From the NCBI GenBank assembly GCA_016194975.1, contig JACQAM010000024.1:1-57792 (forward strand): a stretch of DNA of 57,792 nucleotides. Direction: 5' to 3'. The stretch comes from Bacteroidota bacterium (GTDB taxonomy: Bacteria > Bacteroidota > Bacteroidia > Palsa-965). The translations under genes and the position numbers were made by a program. Positions within the stretch are counted from its first letter, which is position 1, and every line of letters begins with the position of its first letter. Under the pieces are notes generated by a model. The model did no database searches. It worked only from the letters and a program-made list of their open reading frames with translations, and was not told the origin of the DNA. This document shows, in pieces, positions 34,643-43,027 of the stretch.

Positions 34643-34665
34643 GAACGCTTTTGCAATACCGATTG

Positions 34666-36051
34666 TTATTTGTTAATAACGATTTTTTGAGAGAATATTT
34701 TCTCGTCGGTCTTTAACATCACAAAATAAATTCCGTTTGGCTGACCGGTTAAATCAATTGTTGATTGTAGATCGTTGATCGTTGATTCGAAAATACTTTG
34801 CCCAAGCATATTGCAAACAGAAATTTCTCCGTTGGTAGTGTTGGAATACAACGTGAAGATTCCGGAGGAGGGATTGGGGAAAAGGGAGAGAGAGGCAAGG
34901 GAATTGTTTTCATTGATGCCTAATGGCATAAATTGATATCTAAATATTGTGCCATGACTATAAACTCCACCAACAGTCGTCATTCCATAAAGATAACTTC
35001 CAATTACTAACAATGAACCACCGGGACCAGCACCTGTCGCTGCGCCAAAAAAATCAAGATATTTTGTGTACGAAGTTCCATCATTTCTTATTTTAAATAA
35101 AGTTCCCCATGCGCTTACTCCACCACCGGCGGTCATTCCATATAAGAATGATCCGTTGCAAATCAGGGAACCATAGGGACTGCTTCCATTTGTTGCACCA
35201 GCAAAATCCAGTAATTTGACATATCCGGTTCCATCTGGCATTATTTTAAAAATTGTTCCATCTGTATTTACTCCACCCTGCGTTGTCATTCCATATAAAA
35301 AAGTTCCGTCGGAAGCTAGAGAACCTTCAGGATATTTTCCATTTGATGTTCCCAAAAAATCAAGCAGTCTTGCATATCCTGTTCCGTCAGGTAAAATCTT
35401 AAATATCGTTCCATCGTTATTGATTCCCCCATACTGAGTCATCCCATACAAATAATTACCATCATATGTAAAAGTACCCCAGGGAAAACTGCCGGTCGTT
35501 GAGAGAGAAAAATCAAGCAATTTTAAATAGCCCGTCCCATCAGGCAAAATTTTAAATATTGTTCCATCGTTATTGATTCCCCCTCGTTTAGTCATTCCAT
35601 AAAGAAAAGTTCCGTCAGAAATAAGAGAACCATCGGGTTCGTTTCCGTTAGACGCTCCAGCAAAATCCAAAAGTTTCATATAACCTGTTCCGTCAGTTAA
35701 TATTTTAAAAATTGTTCCTTTACCATATGTTCCGCCCGTAGAAGTCATTCCATATAGAAATGTTCCATCATAGTATAAATCACCAACAGGTTGAGCTCCA
35801 TTTATGAAAAAATTAAAATTCATCAAGGTGTCATACGCCGTTCCATCTAATTTTATTTTAAAGATATTTCCATACGAATTAGTTCCACCTTGATAATTCA
35901 TTCCATACAAAAACGTCCCGTCTGAAATAAGAGAACCGGAAGGTTGACCACCATTAGTCGTTCCGTTGAAATCAAATAGTTTTGTATACTGCCCTTTCAT
36001 CAATAAAGCATTTCCAACAAAAAATAAAATCAAAAAAAATATCCTTTTCAT
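34666..36051 (-). CDS. GloVer-repeat secreted protein with T9SS type A tail
   Basis: 461 aa from ATG 36051; signal peptide MKRIFFLILFFVGNALLMKG. Residues about 25-380 are eight or nine repeats of about 44 residues with SLISDGTFLYGMTxxGG, GTIFKIxPDGTGYxKLLDF. This is the pattern of choice-of-anchor tandem repeat GloVer proteins, thought to form a beta-propeller. The C-terminal type A domain contains LSLFPNPSSGIFTLYSN and ends KIVINK. The DNA repeats are close enough to recombine. Role unknown; secreted or surface-bound. Its sorting domain resembles that of the 32423 gene at DNA level, including an inserted run of ATTGTTGAT-like words. Confidence 0.85.
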   Translation of the reverse strand: MKRIFFLILFFVGNALLMKGQYTKLFDFNGTTNGGQPSGSLISDGTFLYGMNYQGGTNSYGNIFKIKLDGTAYDTLMNFNFFINGAQPVGDLYYDGTFLYGMTSTGGTYGKGTIFKILTDGTGYMKLLDFAGASNGNEPDGSLISDGTFLYGMTKRGGINNDGTIFKILPDGTGYLKLLDFSLSTTGSFPWGTFTYDGNYLYGMTQYGGINNDGTIFKILPDGTGYARLLDFLGTSNGKYPEGSLASDGTFLYGMTTQGGVNTDGTIFKIMPDGTGYVKLLDFAGATNGSSPYGSLICNGSFLYGMTAGGGVSAWGTLFKIRNDGTSYTKYLDFFGAATGAGPGGSLLVIGSYLYGMTTVGGVYSHGTIFRYQFMPLGINENNSLASLSLFPNPSSGIFTLYSNTTNGEISVCNMLGQSIFESTINDLQSTIDLTGQPNGIYFVMLKTDEKIFSQKIVINK

Positions 36052-36078
36052 CACGGTAAGATTTGCGAATAGGTTGAT

Positions 36079-36086
36079 CAAATATA
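36079..36086 (-). promoter_or_regulatory. -7 box of the GloVer gene
   Basis: Minus strand TATATTTG, full match, 27 nt before ATG 36051. No TTG at standard spacing. Confidence 0.4.
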
Positions 36087-36130
36087 GAACATCCAAATCA
36101 TAAAATCCATTCTACCAAATTTTCCCTCAC

Positions 36131-36157
36131 AAAAAAAAGGCCGGCTTCCGCCGACCT
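36131..36157 (-). terminator. Intrinsic terminator of the glutamine synthetase gene
   Basis: AGGCCGGC (36138-36145) and GCCGACCT (36150-36157) form a stem with one mismatch and a 4-nt loop. On the minus strand it is followed by eight T residues (36131-36138). Confidence 0.75.
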
Positions 36158-36181
36158 CTTTCAAATCTCAAATTTTTGAAT

Positions 36182-38371
36182 CTATTTCGTAAACAACATT
36201 TCCCTGTATTTCGGAAGCGGCCACATTTCATCGGCAACTATGGCTTCTAATTTATCTACGTGTTCGCGGATAATTTCGAAACACGGTTTCACTTTATTGC
36301 AATACGCATCTGTACGTTTTTTCATGTCGTCGATGTTGTTTGCTTTTCTCCTTTCATCGATCATCGCTTCCACGTTTGTTTTTATTCCGTTCACATGATC
36401 GGAAATTGAAGTGATCATTTCCAATTGTGTGGCAGCGGCTTTTTTGAATGCGCCGGCGTCGAGTACACTTTTCAGCCCGGTAACATTGGTGATGAGTGTA
36501 TTCTGGTATTGCAGCGCAGTCGGAATAATGACGTTCACTGCAAGATCGCCCATGACGCGCGATTCGATCTGGATTTTTTTCACGTACGTTTCGAGATAAA
36601 TTTCATAGCGTGCGTGCTGCTCGCGTTCGGTGAGCACGTTGTGACGCTCAAACATTTTCATGAATTTTTTATTCGTCCATGCTTCGAGCGCTTCCGGCGT
36701 GGTTTTGAAATTACTCAGCCCGCGTTTATTTGCTTCCTTCACCCACTCCTCGCCATAACCGTTTCCTTCGAAGCGGATGCGTTTGCTTGCCACAATATAA
36801 TCGCGCAGCACCTGGAAGATGGCGACATCTTTTTCTTTTCCTTTTGAGATGAGTGCGTCCACATCTTTTTTGAATTCGGTGAGCTGATCGGCGACGATCG
36901 TGCTGAGCACCGTCATGGCGCCCGAACAATTTGCGGAAGAACCGACGGCGCGGAATTCAAATTTATTACCGGTGAATGCGAACGGAGAAGTTCTGTTACG
37001 ATCGGTATTGTCGAGCAGAATGTCCGGAACTTTTATCACATTTAATTTCAACGCTGTTTTTTCGTCAGGCGACATTTTTCCGCTTTTCACTCTCGCTTCA
37101 ATTTCATTGAGCGTTGAAGACAATTGCGATCCGAGAAAAACAGACATGATCGCAGGAGGCGCTTCATTCGCACCAAGGCGATGATCATTTCCTGACGAAG
37201 CGATGGTTGCGCGCAGCAGATCGGAATTATCATGAAATGCTTTTATCGTATTCACAAAAAAAGTAAGGAACTGCAGATTCGTCTTCGGCGTTTTTCCCGG
37301 GCTCAATAAATTTTTTCCGGTATTCGTTGCCATCGACCAGTTGTTATGCTTACCGCTTCCATTTACGCCTGCAAATGGTTTCTCGTGCAGCAACACGCAG
37401 AAATCATGGCGGCGCGCAACTTTCTGCATCAGGTCCATGAGCAATTGATTGTGATCGACCGCTAAATTTATTTCTTCGAAGATCGGCGCGCACTCGAATT
37501 GATTCGGCGCAACTTCATTGTGACGCGTTTTAATTGGAATACCAAGTTTGTGCGCTTCAATTTCGAGATCGCGCATGAACGCGGTGGCGCGATCCGGAAT
37601 GGAACCGAAATAATGATCTTCGAGTTGTTGTCCTTTCGCCGGCGCAGCTCCGAATAAAGTTCTTCCTGTTGTTGCGAGATCGGGACGCGCATTGTGCAGC
37701 GCTTCGTCCACGAGAAAATATTCCTGCTCCCACCCGAGTGTCGCAATTACTTTCGTGATGTTCTTATCGAAATACTGGCACACATCGACAGCCGATTTAT
37801 CGAGCGCATGCAATGCTTTCAGCAACGGAGTTTTAAAATCGAGCGTGTCGCCGGTGTAAGAAACAAAAATGGTAGGAATGCAAAGTGTATCGCCGATGAT
37901 GAATGCAGGTGAAGAAGGATCCCACGCGGTATAACCCCGCGCTTCGAATGTATTTCTTATTCCCCCGCTTGGAAAACTGGAAGCGTCCGGTTCTTGTTGT
38001 GCTAATTGTCCACCGCCAAAACGTTCAATTGCTCTTCCACCTTCTATGGGTTCAAAAAATGCATCGTGTTTTTCTGCGGTTGCTCCTGTGAGGGGTTGAA
38101 ACCAGTGCGTGTAATGCGAAGCGCCTTTTGAAATGGCCCATGATTTCATTCCCGCAGCAATTGCTTCCGCCATTTTCCTGTCTATGCGTTCGCCTTTTTC
38201 TATTGCACCTTCTACACTATTGTAAGCTTCTTCGGAAAGATGAAGACGCATGGCATCTTTTCCGAAAACATTTTCACCGAAATAAGCGGCTACACCACCT
38301 GCAGGCGTATCTACCCATAAAGGTTTGCGCGACATGGATTGTTCGAGGGCTTTGAAGCGGATTTTGGACAT
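36182..38371 (-). CDS. glnA: Glutamine synthetase class III
   Basis: 729 aa, the normal size of the GSIII (GlnN) class found in Bacteroidota and cyanobacteria. It forms glutamine from glutamate, ammonia and ATP. Signature parts: N-terminal GSIII domain (PLWVDTPAGGVAAYFGENVF), GWEQEYFLVDEAL with catalytic acidic residues, RHNEVAPNQFECAPIFEE, VNGSGKHNNWSMAT, and FRAVGSSANCSGAMTV. Cytoplasmic. It has its own -7 box and terminator, so is monocistronic. No ammonium transporter or PII gene is adjacent. Confidence 0.96.
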   Translation of the reverse strand: MSKIRFKALEQSMSRKPLWVDTPAGGVAAYFGENVFGKDAMRLHLSEEAYNSVEGAIEKGERIDRKMAEAIAAGMKSWAISKGASHYTHWFQPLTGATAEKHDAFFEPIEGGRAIERFGGGQLAQQEPDASSFPSGGIRNTFEARGYTAWDPSSPAFIIGDTLCIPTIFVSYTGDTLDFKTPLLKALHALDKSAVDVCQYFDKNITKVIATLGWEQEYFLVDEALHNARPDLATTGRTLFGAAPAKGQQLEDHYFGSIPDRATAFMRDLEIEAHKLGIPIKTRHNEVAPNQFECAPIFEEINLAVDHNQLLMDLMQKVARRHDFCVLLHEKPFAGVNGSGKHNNWSMATNTGKNLLSPGKTPKTNLQFLTFFVNTIKAFHDNSDLLRATIASSGNDHRLGANEAPPAIMSVFLGSQLSSTLNEIEARVKSGKMSPDEKTALKLNVIKVPDILLDNTDRNRTSPFAFTGNKFEFRAVGSSANCSGAMTVLSTIVADQLTEFKKDVDALISKGKEKDVAIFQVLRDYIVASKRIRFEGNGYGEEWVKEANKRGLSNFKTTPEALEAWTNKKFMKMFERHNVLTEREQHARYEIYLETYVKKIQIESRVMGDLAVNVIIPTALQYQNTLITNVTGLKSVLDAGAFKKAAATQLEMITSISDHVNGIKTNVEAMIDERRKANNIDDMKKRTDAYCNKVKPCFEIIREHVDKLEAIVADEMWPLPKYREMLFTK

Positions 38372-38399
38372 GGAAGTATTATTTTTTAAGTTTCGGGAG

Positions 38400-38407
38400 C
38401 AAATTTA
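38400..38407 (-). promoter_or_regulatory. -7 box of glnA
   Basis: Minus strand TAAATTTG, full TAnnTTTG match, 28 nt before ATG 38371. No clear -33. Confidence 0.4.
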
Positions 38408-38510
38408 TCCAAAAACATGGGGGTGCTTCTTTAAAAAGTGTACTTTTTTTGTAAACAGGTGTGGAAAACAGGGGGGTGAATTAGAATATTTGAGATTTGA
38501 AACTTTGAAA

Positions 38511-38946
38511 ACACATCTCAAACCGAGGATCACATATCTGAAACCGAGGATCAGATGTCTCATTCCGAGGATCACATATCTCAAACCGAGGATCACATAT
38601 CTCATTCCGAGGATCACACATCTGAAACCGAGAGTCACATATCTGAAACCGAGGATCAGATGTCTGAAACCGAGAGTCAGATGTCTGAAGCCGAGAGTCA
38701 CATATCTCAAACCGACGATCACATATCTCAAACCGAGGATCACATATCTCATTCCGAGGATCACATATCTCATTCCGAGGATCACATATCTCATTCCGAG
38801 GATCACACATCTCATTCCGAGGATCACATATCTCATTCCGAGGATCACATATCTCAAACCGAGGATCAGATGTCTCAAACCGAGGATCACATATCGGAAA
38901 CCGAGGATCACATATCTGAAACCGAGAGTCACACATGTAAAACCGG
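38511..38946. repeat. 21-bp minisatellite of about 21 units
   Basis: Tandem units with consensus ATCACATATCTCAAACCGAG plus G. Variation falls in blocks: CACATATC/CAGATGTC/CACACATC, TCAAACC/TGAAACC/TCATTCC, and GAGGAT/GAGAGT. The unit is seven codons long, so frames on both strands stay open; none can be called coding with confidence. There are no spacers, so it is not a CRISPR array. A lone diverged unit lies at 39239-39256 (GAAATATCCGAAACCGAGAG). Confidence 0.9.
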
Positions 38947-39046
38947 GCACTTTAGGTGTTAATATTTTTCAGACGCGATTGCCCTGCCGGAGGGATACTT
39001 TACAACCCCGTTCGAAAAATTTTCCCCGAAGTTGGGCAAGGTTCAA

Positions 39047-39280
39047 TCATTGTGTTTTCGCCATGCGCTTGCTATCTACTACTTGTCCGTCCACCACGAG
39101 TGCATAGGTGTACAACTTTGATAAGACGAAAGCCAAGAGGTTATTGCTAGCAAGCGTTCCATGTTTACACCCGCTTCCTTTTCCTACAAAAGTATTTTCT
39201 ACTCCGGGCACTTGAAGCACATCAAAACCATTTATGAAATATCCGAAACCGAGAGTGTTGTTGTTGGTGATGCCCTCTGC
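39047..39280 (-). pseudogene. C-terminal remnant of a secreted (T9SS/S74-like) protein
   Basis: A minus-strand frame between stops encodes AEGITNNNTLGFGYFINGF, VLQVPGVENTFVGKGSG and ends YTYALVVDGQVVDSKRMAKT plus Gln-stop. The last part fits the terminal strand of Bacteroidota sorting or S74-linked tails (YxYSLxVDGKxVDxKxM). No start codon or upstream body is present. The stretch coding NTLGFGY carries the same word as the minisatellite unit, which suggests the array grew from this gene. It could also be a frameshifted end of a gene interrupted by the array. Confidence 0.45.
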
Positions 39281-39303
39281 TTACAAACAGAAAATATAAA
39301 AGA

Positions 39304-39681
39304 TCAATCCCTCTTCACCGAATCTCCCGGGGTGAGTTCGTTCGGCTCATCGGGTTTGCGCGTCTCCTCTGTTTTTTCTTCTGCATAATGTTTTTCAATA
39401 TTTGAAATTCCTTCTGCAATATTTTTTTTGATCGAGTCGGTTGCGCTGGTAATTTCTTTCAATTCATTTTCAATATTCACTTCGCGCTGAATTTCTGCAG
39501 AACTTTTTTCGATCTCTCTTTGAATTTCCGCTGTTGCATTTTTCATCTCGCGCATGCCTTTACCGAGCGCGCGCGCCATGTCAGGTAATTTATCGGCACC
39601 AAAAAAAATAAGGATAAACATCACGATGAGAAAAACTTCTCCCGATCCGAGATTCAGAAATAAAACAATGAATGCGTTCAT
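39304..39681 (-). CDS. tatA: Twin-arginine translocase subunit TatA/TatB-like
   Basis: 125 aa from ATG 39681. One N-terminal membrane helix (GEVFLIVMFILIFFGADKLP) is followed by the TatA hinge FG and the amphipathic helix (MARALGKGMREMKNATAEI). A long, charged, coiled-coil-like tail with repeated EIQREI/SSAEIQREV follows. It forms the pore part of the Tat system for folded proteins in the inner membrane. The FGADKLP version is usual in Bacteroidota. It lies after secDF on the same strand but a terminator separates them; a -7 box lies 5 nt before the start. Confidence 0.9.
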   Translation of the reverse strand: MNAFIVLFLNLGSGEVFLIVMFILIFFGADKLPDMARALGKGMREMKNATAEIQREIEKSSAEIQREVNIENELKEITSATDSIKKNIAEGISNIEKHYAEEKTEETRKPDEPNELTPGDSVKRD

Positions 39682-39686
39682 CATTA

Positions 39687-39694
39687 CAAATGTA
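39687..39694 (-). promoter_or_regulatory. -7 box of tatA
   Basis: Minus strand TACATTTG, full match, ending 5 nt before ATG 39681. No TTG at 17-23 nt. Confidence 0.4.
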
Positions 39695-39718
39695 AGAATA
39701 GAATCTGCGTGAAAACAG

Positions 39719-39752
39719 AACAGCCGTTACTCGGTGAAAAGCAACGGCTGTT
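39719..39752 (-). terminator. Terminator of secDF
   Basis: AACAGCCGTT (39719-39728) and AACGGCTGTT (39743-39752) form a perfect 10-bp stem, loop 14 nt. On the minus strand it is followed by CTGTTTTC, a short T run. It lies 19 nt after the secDF stop. Confidence 0.7.
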
Positions 39753-39770
39753 TTAACAGGATGATGGATT

Positions 39771-42700
39771 TTATTTCGCAGCATCAGCATCCTTGCGGCG
39801 ATCGAAATCGACCACGATAGGAGTAGCAATGCACAATGAAGAATAAGTTCCGATGATGACACCGATAAGAAGCGCGAAAGAAAAACCGCGGATGGTTTCT
39901 CCACCGAACCAGAATATCGCCGAGAGTACGAAGAAAGTGATCATGGAAGTATTGATGGTTCTTGTCAATGTAGAATTCAAAGCATAGTTGATCGTAGAAC
40001 GTTTTTCCATATTGCCAAGTGTCTTTCCTTCCTTGGCAAGGAATTCGCGGATCCTGTCGAATACCACAACGGTATCCGTCATTGAATAACCCATCACGGT
40101 AAGGATCGCGGCGACGAAATGCTGATCGACTTCCAATGGGAAAGGAAGAATTCCATCGAAGATCGTGTAACAGGAAAGTACTACGAGCACATCATGCACA
40201 AGCGCGGCCACGGCGCCGAGTCCGTATTGCCATTTCCGGAATCGCATGAGAATGTAAAGAAACATCAGGATGCACGAGACAATGATCACGACAAAAGATT
40301 TTGCAATGACCTCATTCGCGATCGTTGGCCCCACTTTTATAGAACTCAACACTTCGTATTTGGCTCCTCCGTCACCCGAATTAATTCCGGCATCTAATTT
40401 TTTACGAACCAGCGTATCTACCGCACCGGTCACTTCATTCGCCATATAGTTCGTCGTAATTTTCAGCTGGTCATTACCACCGGCAGTTTTCACTTCCGGC
40501 GCCATTCCAAACTGAACTTTCAGCGCCTCGCGGACCTTTTCACGATCCACATTTTTTGTAAAACGCACCGTGTAAGAACGGCCACCGCTGAAATCCACAC
40601 CGAGGGTGAATCCATTATGCTTGAACCAGAAAATAACGCCGGTAATAATAATGGCGCTGGAAAACATATAATAGAATTTTCTTCTTCCCACAAAATCGAC
40701 CTTCGCATTTCGCAAAACATTTTCAGTTGCAGGAACAGAGAAAGGAATTTTCTGCTCTTTCTTCAGCATCCAGTCGAAAATAAGCCGTGTAATAAATATC
40801 GCGCAGAAAAGAGAACTGATGATACCAATGATAAGCGTAGTAGCAAATCCCTGTACCGGTCCTGTTCCGAATGAATAAAGAATGATACCGAGAATAAGTG
40901 TAGTGAGGTTCGAGTCAAGAATGGAAGACATCGCATGCTTGTAACCATCGGCCAGCGCATTGTTCAGTGATTTTCCTTCGCGCAATTCCTCGCGCACACG
41001 CTCGAATATGAGCACGTTCGCATCCACCGAAAGTGCGATCGTGAGTACGATACCTGCAATACCGGGAAGTGTGAGCACTGCGCCGAGTGAACTGAGAATT
41101 CCCATAATGAAAAACACGTTCACGAAAAGTGCGATGTCGGCAACCCAGCCCGCTTTGTTGTAATAGAATCCCATGTAGATGAGAACGACAACGAGCGCTA
41201 CGAGGAAGGAGATCATTCCTGCACGGATCGCTTCTTCACCAAGCGTTGCGCCCACCACTGTTTTTTCCACGATGATCGCAGGAGCAGGAAGTTTTCCGGT
41301 ATTCAAAACATTCACTAAATCATCCGCTTCTTTGTTCGTGAAATTTCCGGTGATCTGCGAAGTTCCATTCGGAATTTCACCTTGTACTGTTGGATACGTG
41401 TAAACATAATTATCAAGAACAATGGCAACACTTCTGCCCACATTCGCTTTGGTGAGTCGTGCCCAGGAATGTGTTCCCTCTGCATTCATCGTCATGGAAA
41501 TTTCCGGTGAGCCGGAACCATTCATGCGATCGAATTGTTTGCGCGCATCGGTAACCACATCGCCCATGAGTGATGCGCGTCCTTCAGGCCCTGCTTTAAG
41601 TGCAATGAGATAAAGGAATGGTTGGCCTGTTGTGAGATATTCCGGTTTTACACTCCACGCAAAACGCATATCGTGCGGGAACATGGGCGCAATTTCGGGT
41701 CGCCGCAGGTAACCCGCAATGACGGAAGTATCTTTAACGAGCACACCGAAAAGCATCGGGCCTTTCCCTTGTTGATTGCTTAGAACAATATGATCGCTGA
41801 TCGGGGTTGCTTCGTTTTTTCCTGCTGCTTTATTGGCTGCCTGTGTAAGTGAATCGAGCGCTTTCTTCGTACTGTCAACACGTTTTACTTCTGTGATCCA
41901 GTTTTTATTCGCAATAGAATCGGCGTGCAGGGAATCTTTTTTTGTTTTTGCATCCTTGTAAACTGCAATCTTCTTTGTTGAATCGGGGAACAGTGTATCT
42001 TTTTTATAACCGAGAAGGACGCTGAGTTTATCATTCGCCTCTTTCAGTTTCGGAGCCACTTCACTGTATTCATAAGTTTCCCAGAATTCAAGATTAGCCG
42101 CGGTCTTCAGAAGATGATCTACTCGCTCTTCATCTTTTACACCCGGAAGCTCCACGAGAATTCTGTTTGTTCCTTTCAGGTGCTGCACATTGGCTTGGGC
42201 TACTCCGAATTTATTGATACGCGTTTCAATGACAAGTTTTGCGCGATCTACAGCTGCTTCATTTTCTTTCCTGATGGCAGCGAGTACCTGCTCATCCGTA
42301 GAATTGAAAGTGATATCATATTGTTTAAGCTGTGCTGCGAAAAGACTGGAGAGGCGCGCCTGCGGGTTCTGCGCGCGATAAGCTTTAGCAAAAAGCGAAA
42401 TGAAATCTTCATTCGATTTCAGCTGTGCGTCTTTTGCTTTCAGAATAGCTTGCGTAAAATCGGGCGAGTTGGAATAATTCGCGAGTGCACGAATAATATC
42501 AGGCGTCGAAACTTCGATCGTCACGTTCATTCCGCCTTTGAGGTCAAGACCAAGATTCAACTCTTTGTCTTTGCAACTCTCATACGTGTAAAGTCCGAGG
42601 TAGATCTTTTTTCCTGCAATAGAATCGTCGAGGAAAAAATGTTCGCGTGCGGTGATCACCGAATCGATGATCTCTCTCAGTTTGATGGAATCGCCGTTAG

Positions 42701-42869
42701 CTCTTGCTTTCGCCCAATCGGAAATTTTAGGATTCTGAGAATAATTTACTGCGTATAGATGCGCCTTTTTTTCCCAGTTACGTGTTACGAAAGAAAACGA
42801 GAGGTAGAACAGGCAGCTTGCCGCCATAAGAATGGCGAAAATCCGGATAGCTCCTTTGATGTTTTGCAT
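39771..42869 (-). CDS. secDF: Fused protein translocase subunit SecDF
   Basis: 1032 aa from ATG 42869. A proton-driven membrane protein that helps Sec export finish on the periplasmic side. The SecD half has LGLDLKGGMNVTIEV, a large periplasmic head (P1), and the conserved DANVLIFERVREELREGKS. The SecF half starts around LGVDFSGGRSYTVRF and has VMGYSMTDTVVVFDRIRE. Twelve membrane segments are expected. The head contains a low-complexity Lys/Asp/Ser stretch (KKIAVYKDAKTKKDSLHADS), a usual Bacteroidota insertion. The single-chain fusion is normal for the phylum. It has an ideal promoter at 42934-42963 and is divergent from the FG-GAP genes. Confidence 0.96.
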   Translation of the reverse strand: MQNIKGAIRIFAILMAASCLFYLSFSFVTRNWEKKAHLYAVNYSQNPKISDWAKARANGDSIKLREIIDSVITAREHFFLDDSIAGKKIYLGLYTYESCKDKELNLGLDLKGGMNVTIEVSTPDIIRALANYSNSPDFTQAILKAKDAQLKSNEDFISLFAKAYRAQNPQARLSSLFAAQLKQYDITFNSTDEQVLAAIRKENEAAVDRAKLVIETRINKFGVAQANVQHLKGTNRILVELPGVKDEERVDHLLKTAANLEFWETYEYSEVAPKLKEANDKLSVLLGYKKDTLFPDSTKKIAVYKDAKTKKDSLHADSIANKNWITEVKRVDSTKKALDSLTQAANKAAGKNEATPISDHIVLSNQQGKGPMLFGVLVKDTSVIAGYLRRPEIAPMFPHDMRFAWSVKPEYLTTGQPFLYLIALKAGPEGRASLMGDVVTDARKQFDRMNGSGSPEISMTMNAEGTHSWARLTKANVGRSVAIVLDNYVYTYPTVQGEIPNGTSQITGNFTNKEADDLVNVLNTGKLPAPAIIVEKTVVGATLGEEAIRAGMISFLVALVVVLIYMGFYYNKAGWVADIALFVNVFFIMGILSSLGAVLTLPGIAGIVLTIALSVDANVLIFERVREELREGKSLNNALADGYKHAMSSILDSNLTTLILGIILYSFGTGPVQGFATTLIIGIISSLFCAIFITRLIFDWMLKKEQKIPFSVPATENVLRNAKVDFVGRRKFYYMFSSAIIITGVIFWFKHNGFTLGVDFSGGRSYTVRFTKNVDREKVREALKVQFGMAPEVKTAGGNDQLKITTNYMANEVTGAVDTLVRKKLDAGINSGDGGAKYEVLSSIKVGPTIANEVIAKSFVVIIVSCILMFLYILMRFRKWQYGLGAVAALVHDVLVVLSCYTIFDGILPFPLEVDQHFVAAILTVMGYSMTDTVVVFDRIREFLAKEGKTLGNMEKRSTINYALNSTLTRTINTSMITFFVLSAIFWFGGETIRGFSFALLIGVIIGTYSSLCIATPIVVDFDRRKDADAAK

Positions 42870-42933
42870 AGTGAATTTATAGTTCCGGAAATGGCGACTC
42901 AATCAGTCAAAACCAGTTCCAAAATGGAGGGTG

Positions 42934-42963
42934 CAAATATATAAGAAAAACCTAATTGCCCAA
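42934..42963 (-). promoter_or_regulatory. Promoter of secDF
   Basis: Minus strand TTG (complement of 42961-42963), exactly 19 nt, TATATTTG (42934-42941). It is a textbook Bacteroidota promoter and predicts a leader of about 60 nt before ATG 42869. Confidence 0.7.
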
Positions 42964-43000
42964 CGAAACCTGCCCCACTGCAAAACGCTGTTATTTAAGC

Positions 43001-43008
43001 TATCTTTA
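43001..43008 (+). promoter_or_regulatory. Candidate -7 box of the FG-GAP gene cluster
   Basis: TATCTTTA, one base from consensus, 19 nt before ATG 43028; a CTG lies 20 nt upstream in place of TTG. It would drive the three co-directional genes that follow. Confidence 0.35.
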
Positions 43009-43027
43009 CTGCTCTCCCCGACTTATA

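Noticed and set aside
38511-38946. Possible CRISPR array
   Set aside because: The 21-bp units are back to back without spacers, differ by block substitutions, and no cas gene is nearby.
38325-39107. Long open frames over the minisatellite on both strands (up to 260 codons)
   Set aside because: The unit is a multiple of three, so every stop-free frame stays open. None has a signal, start context or domain that favours coding.
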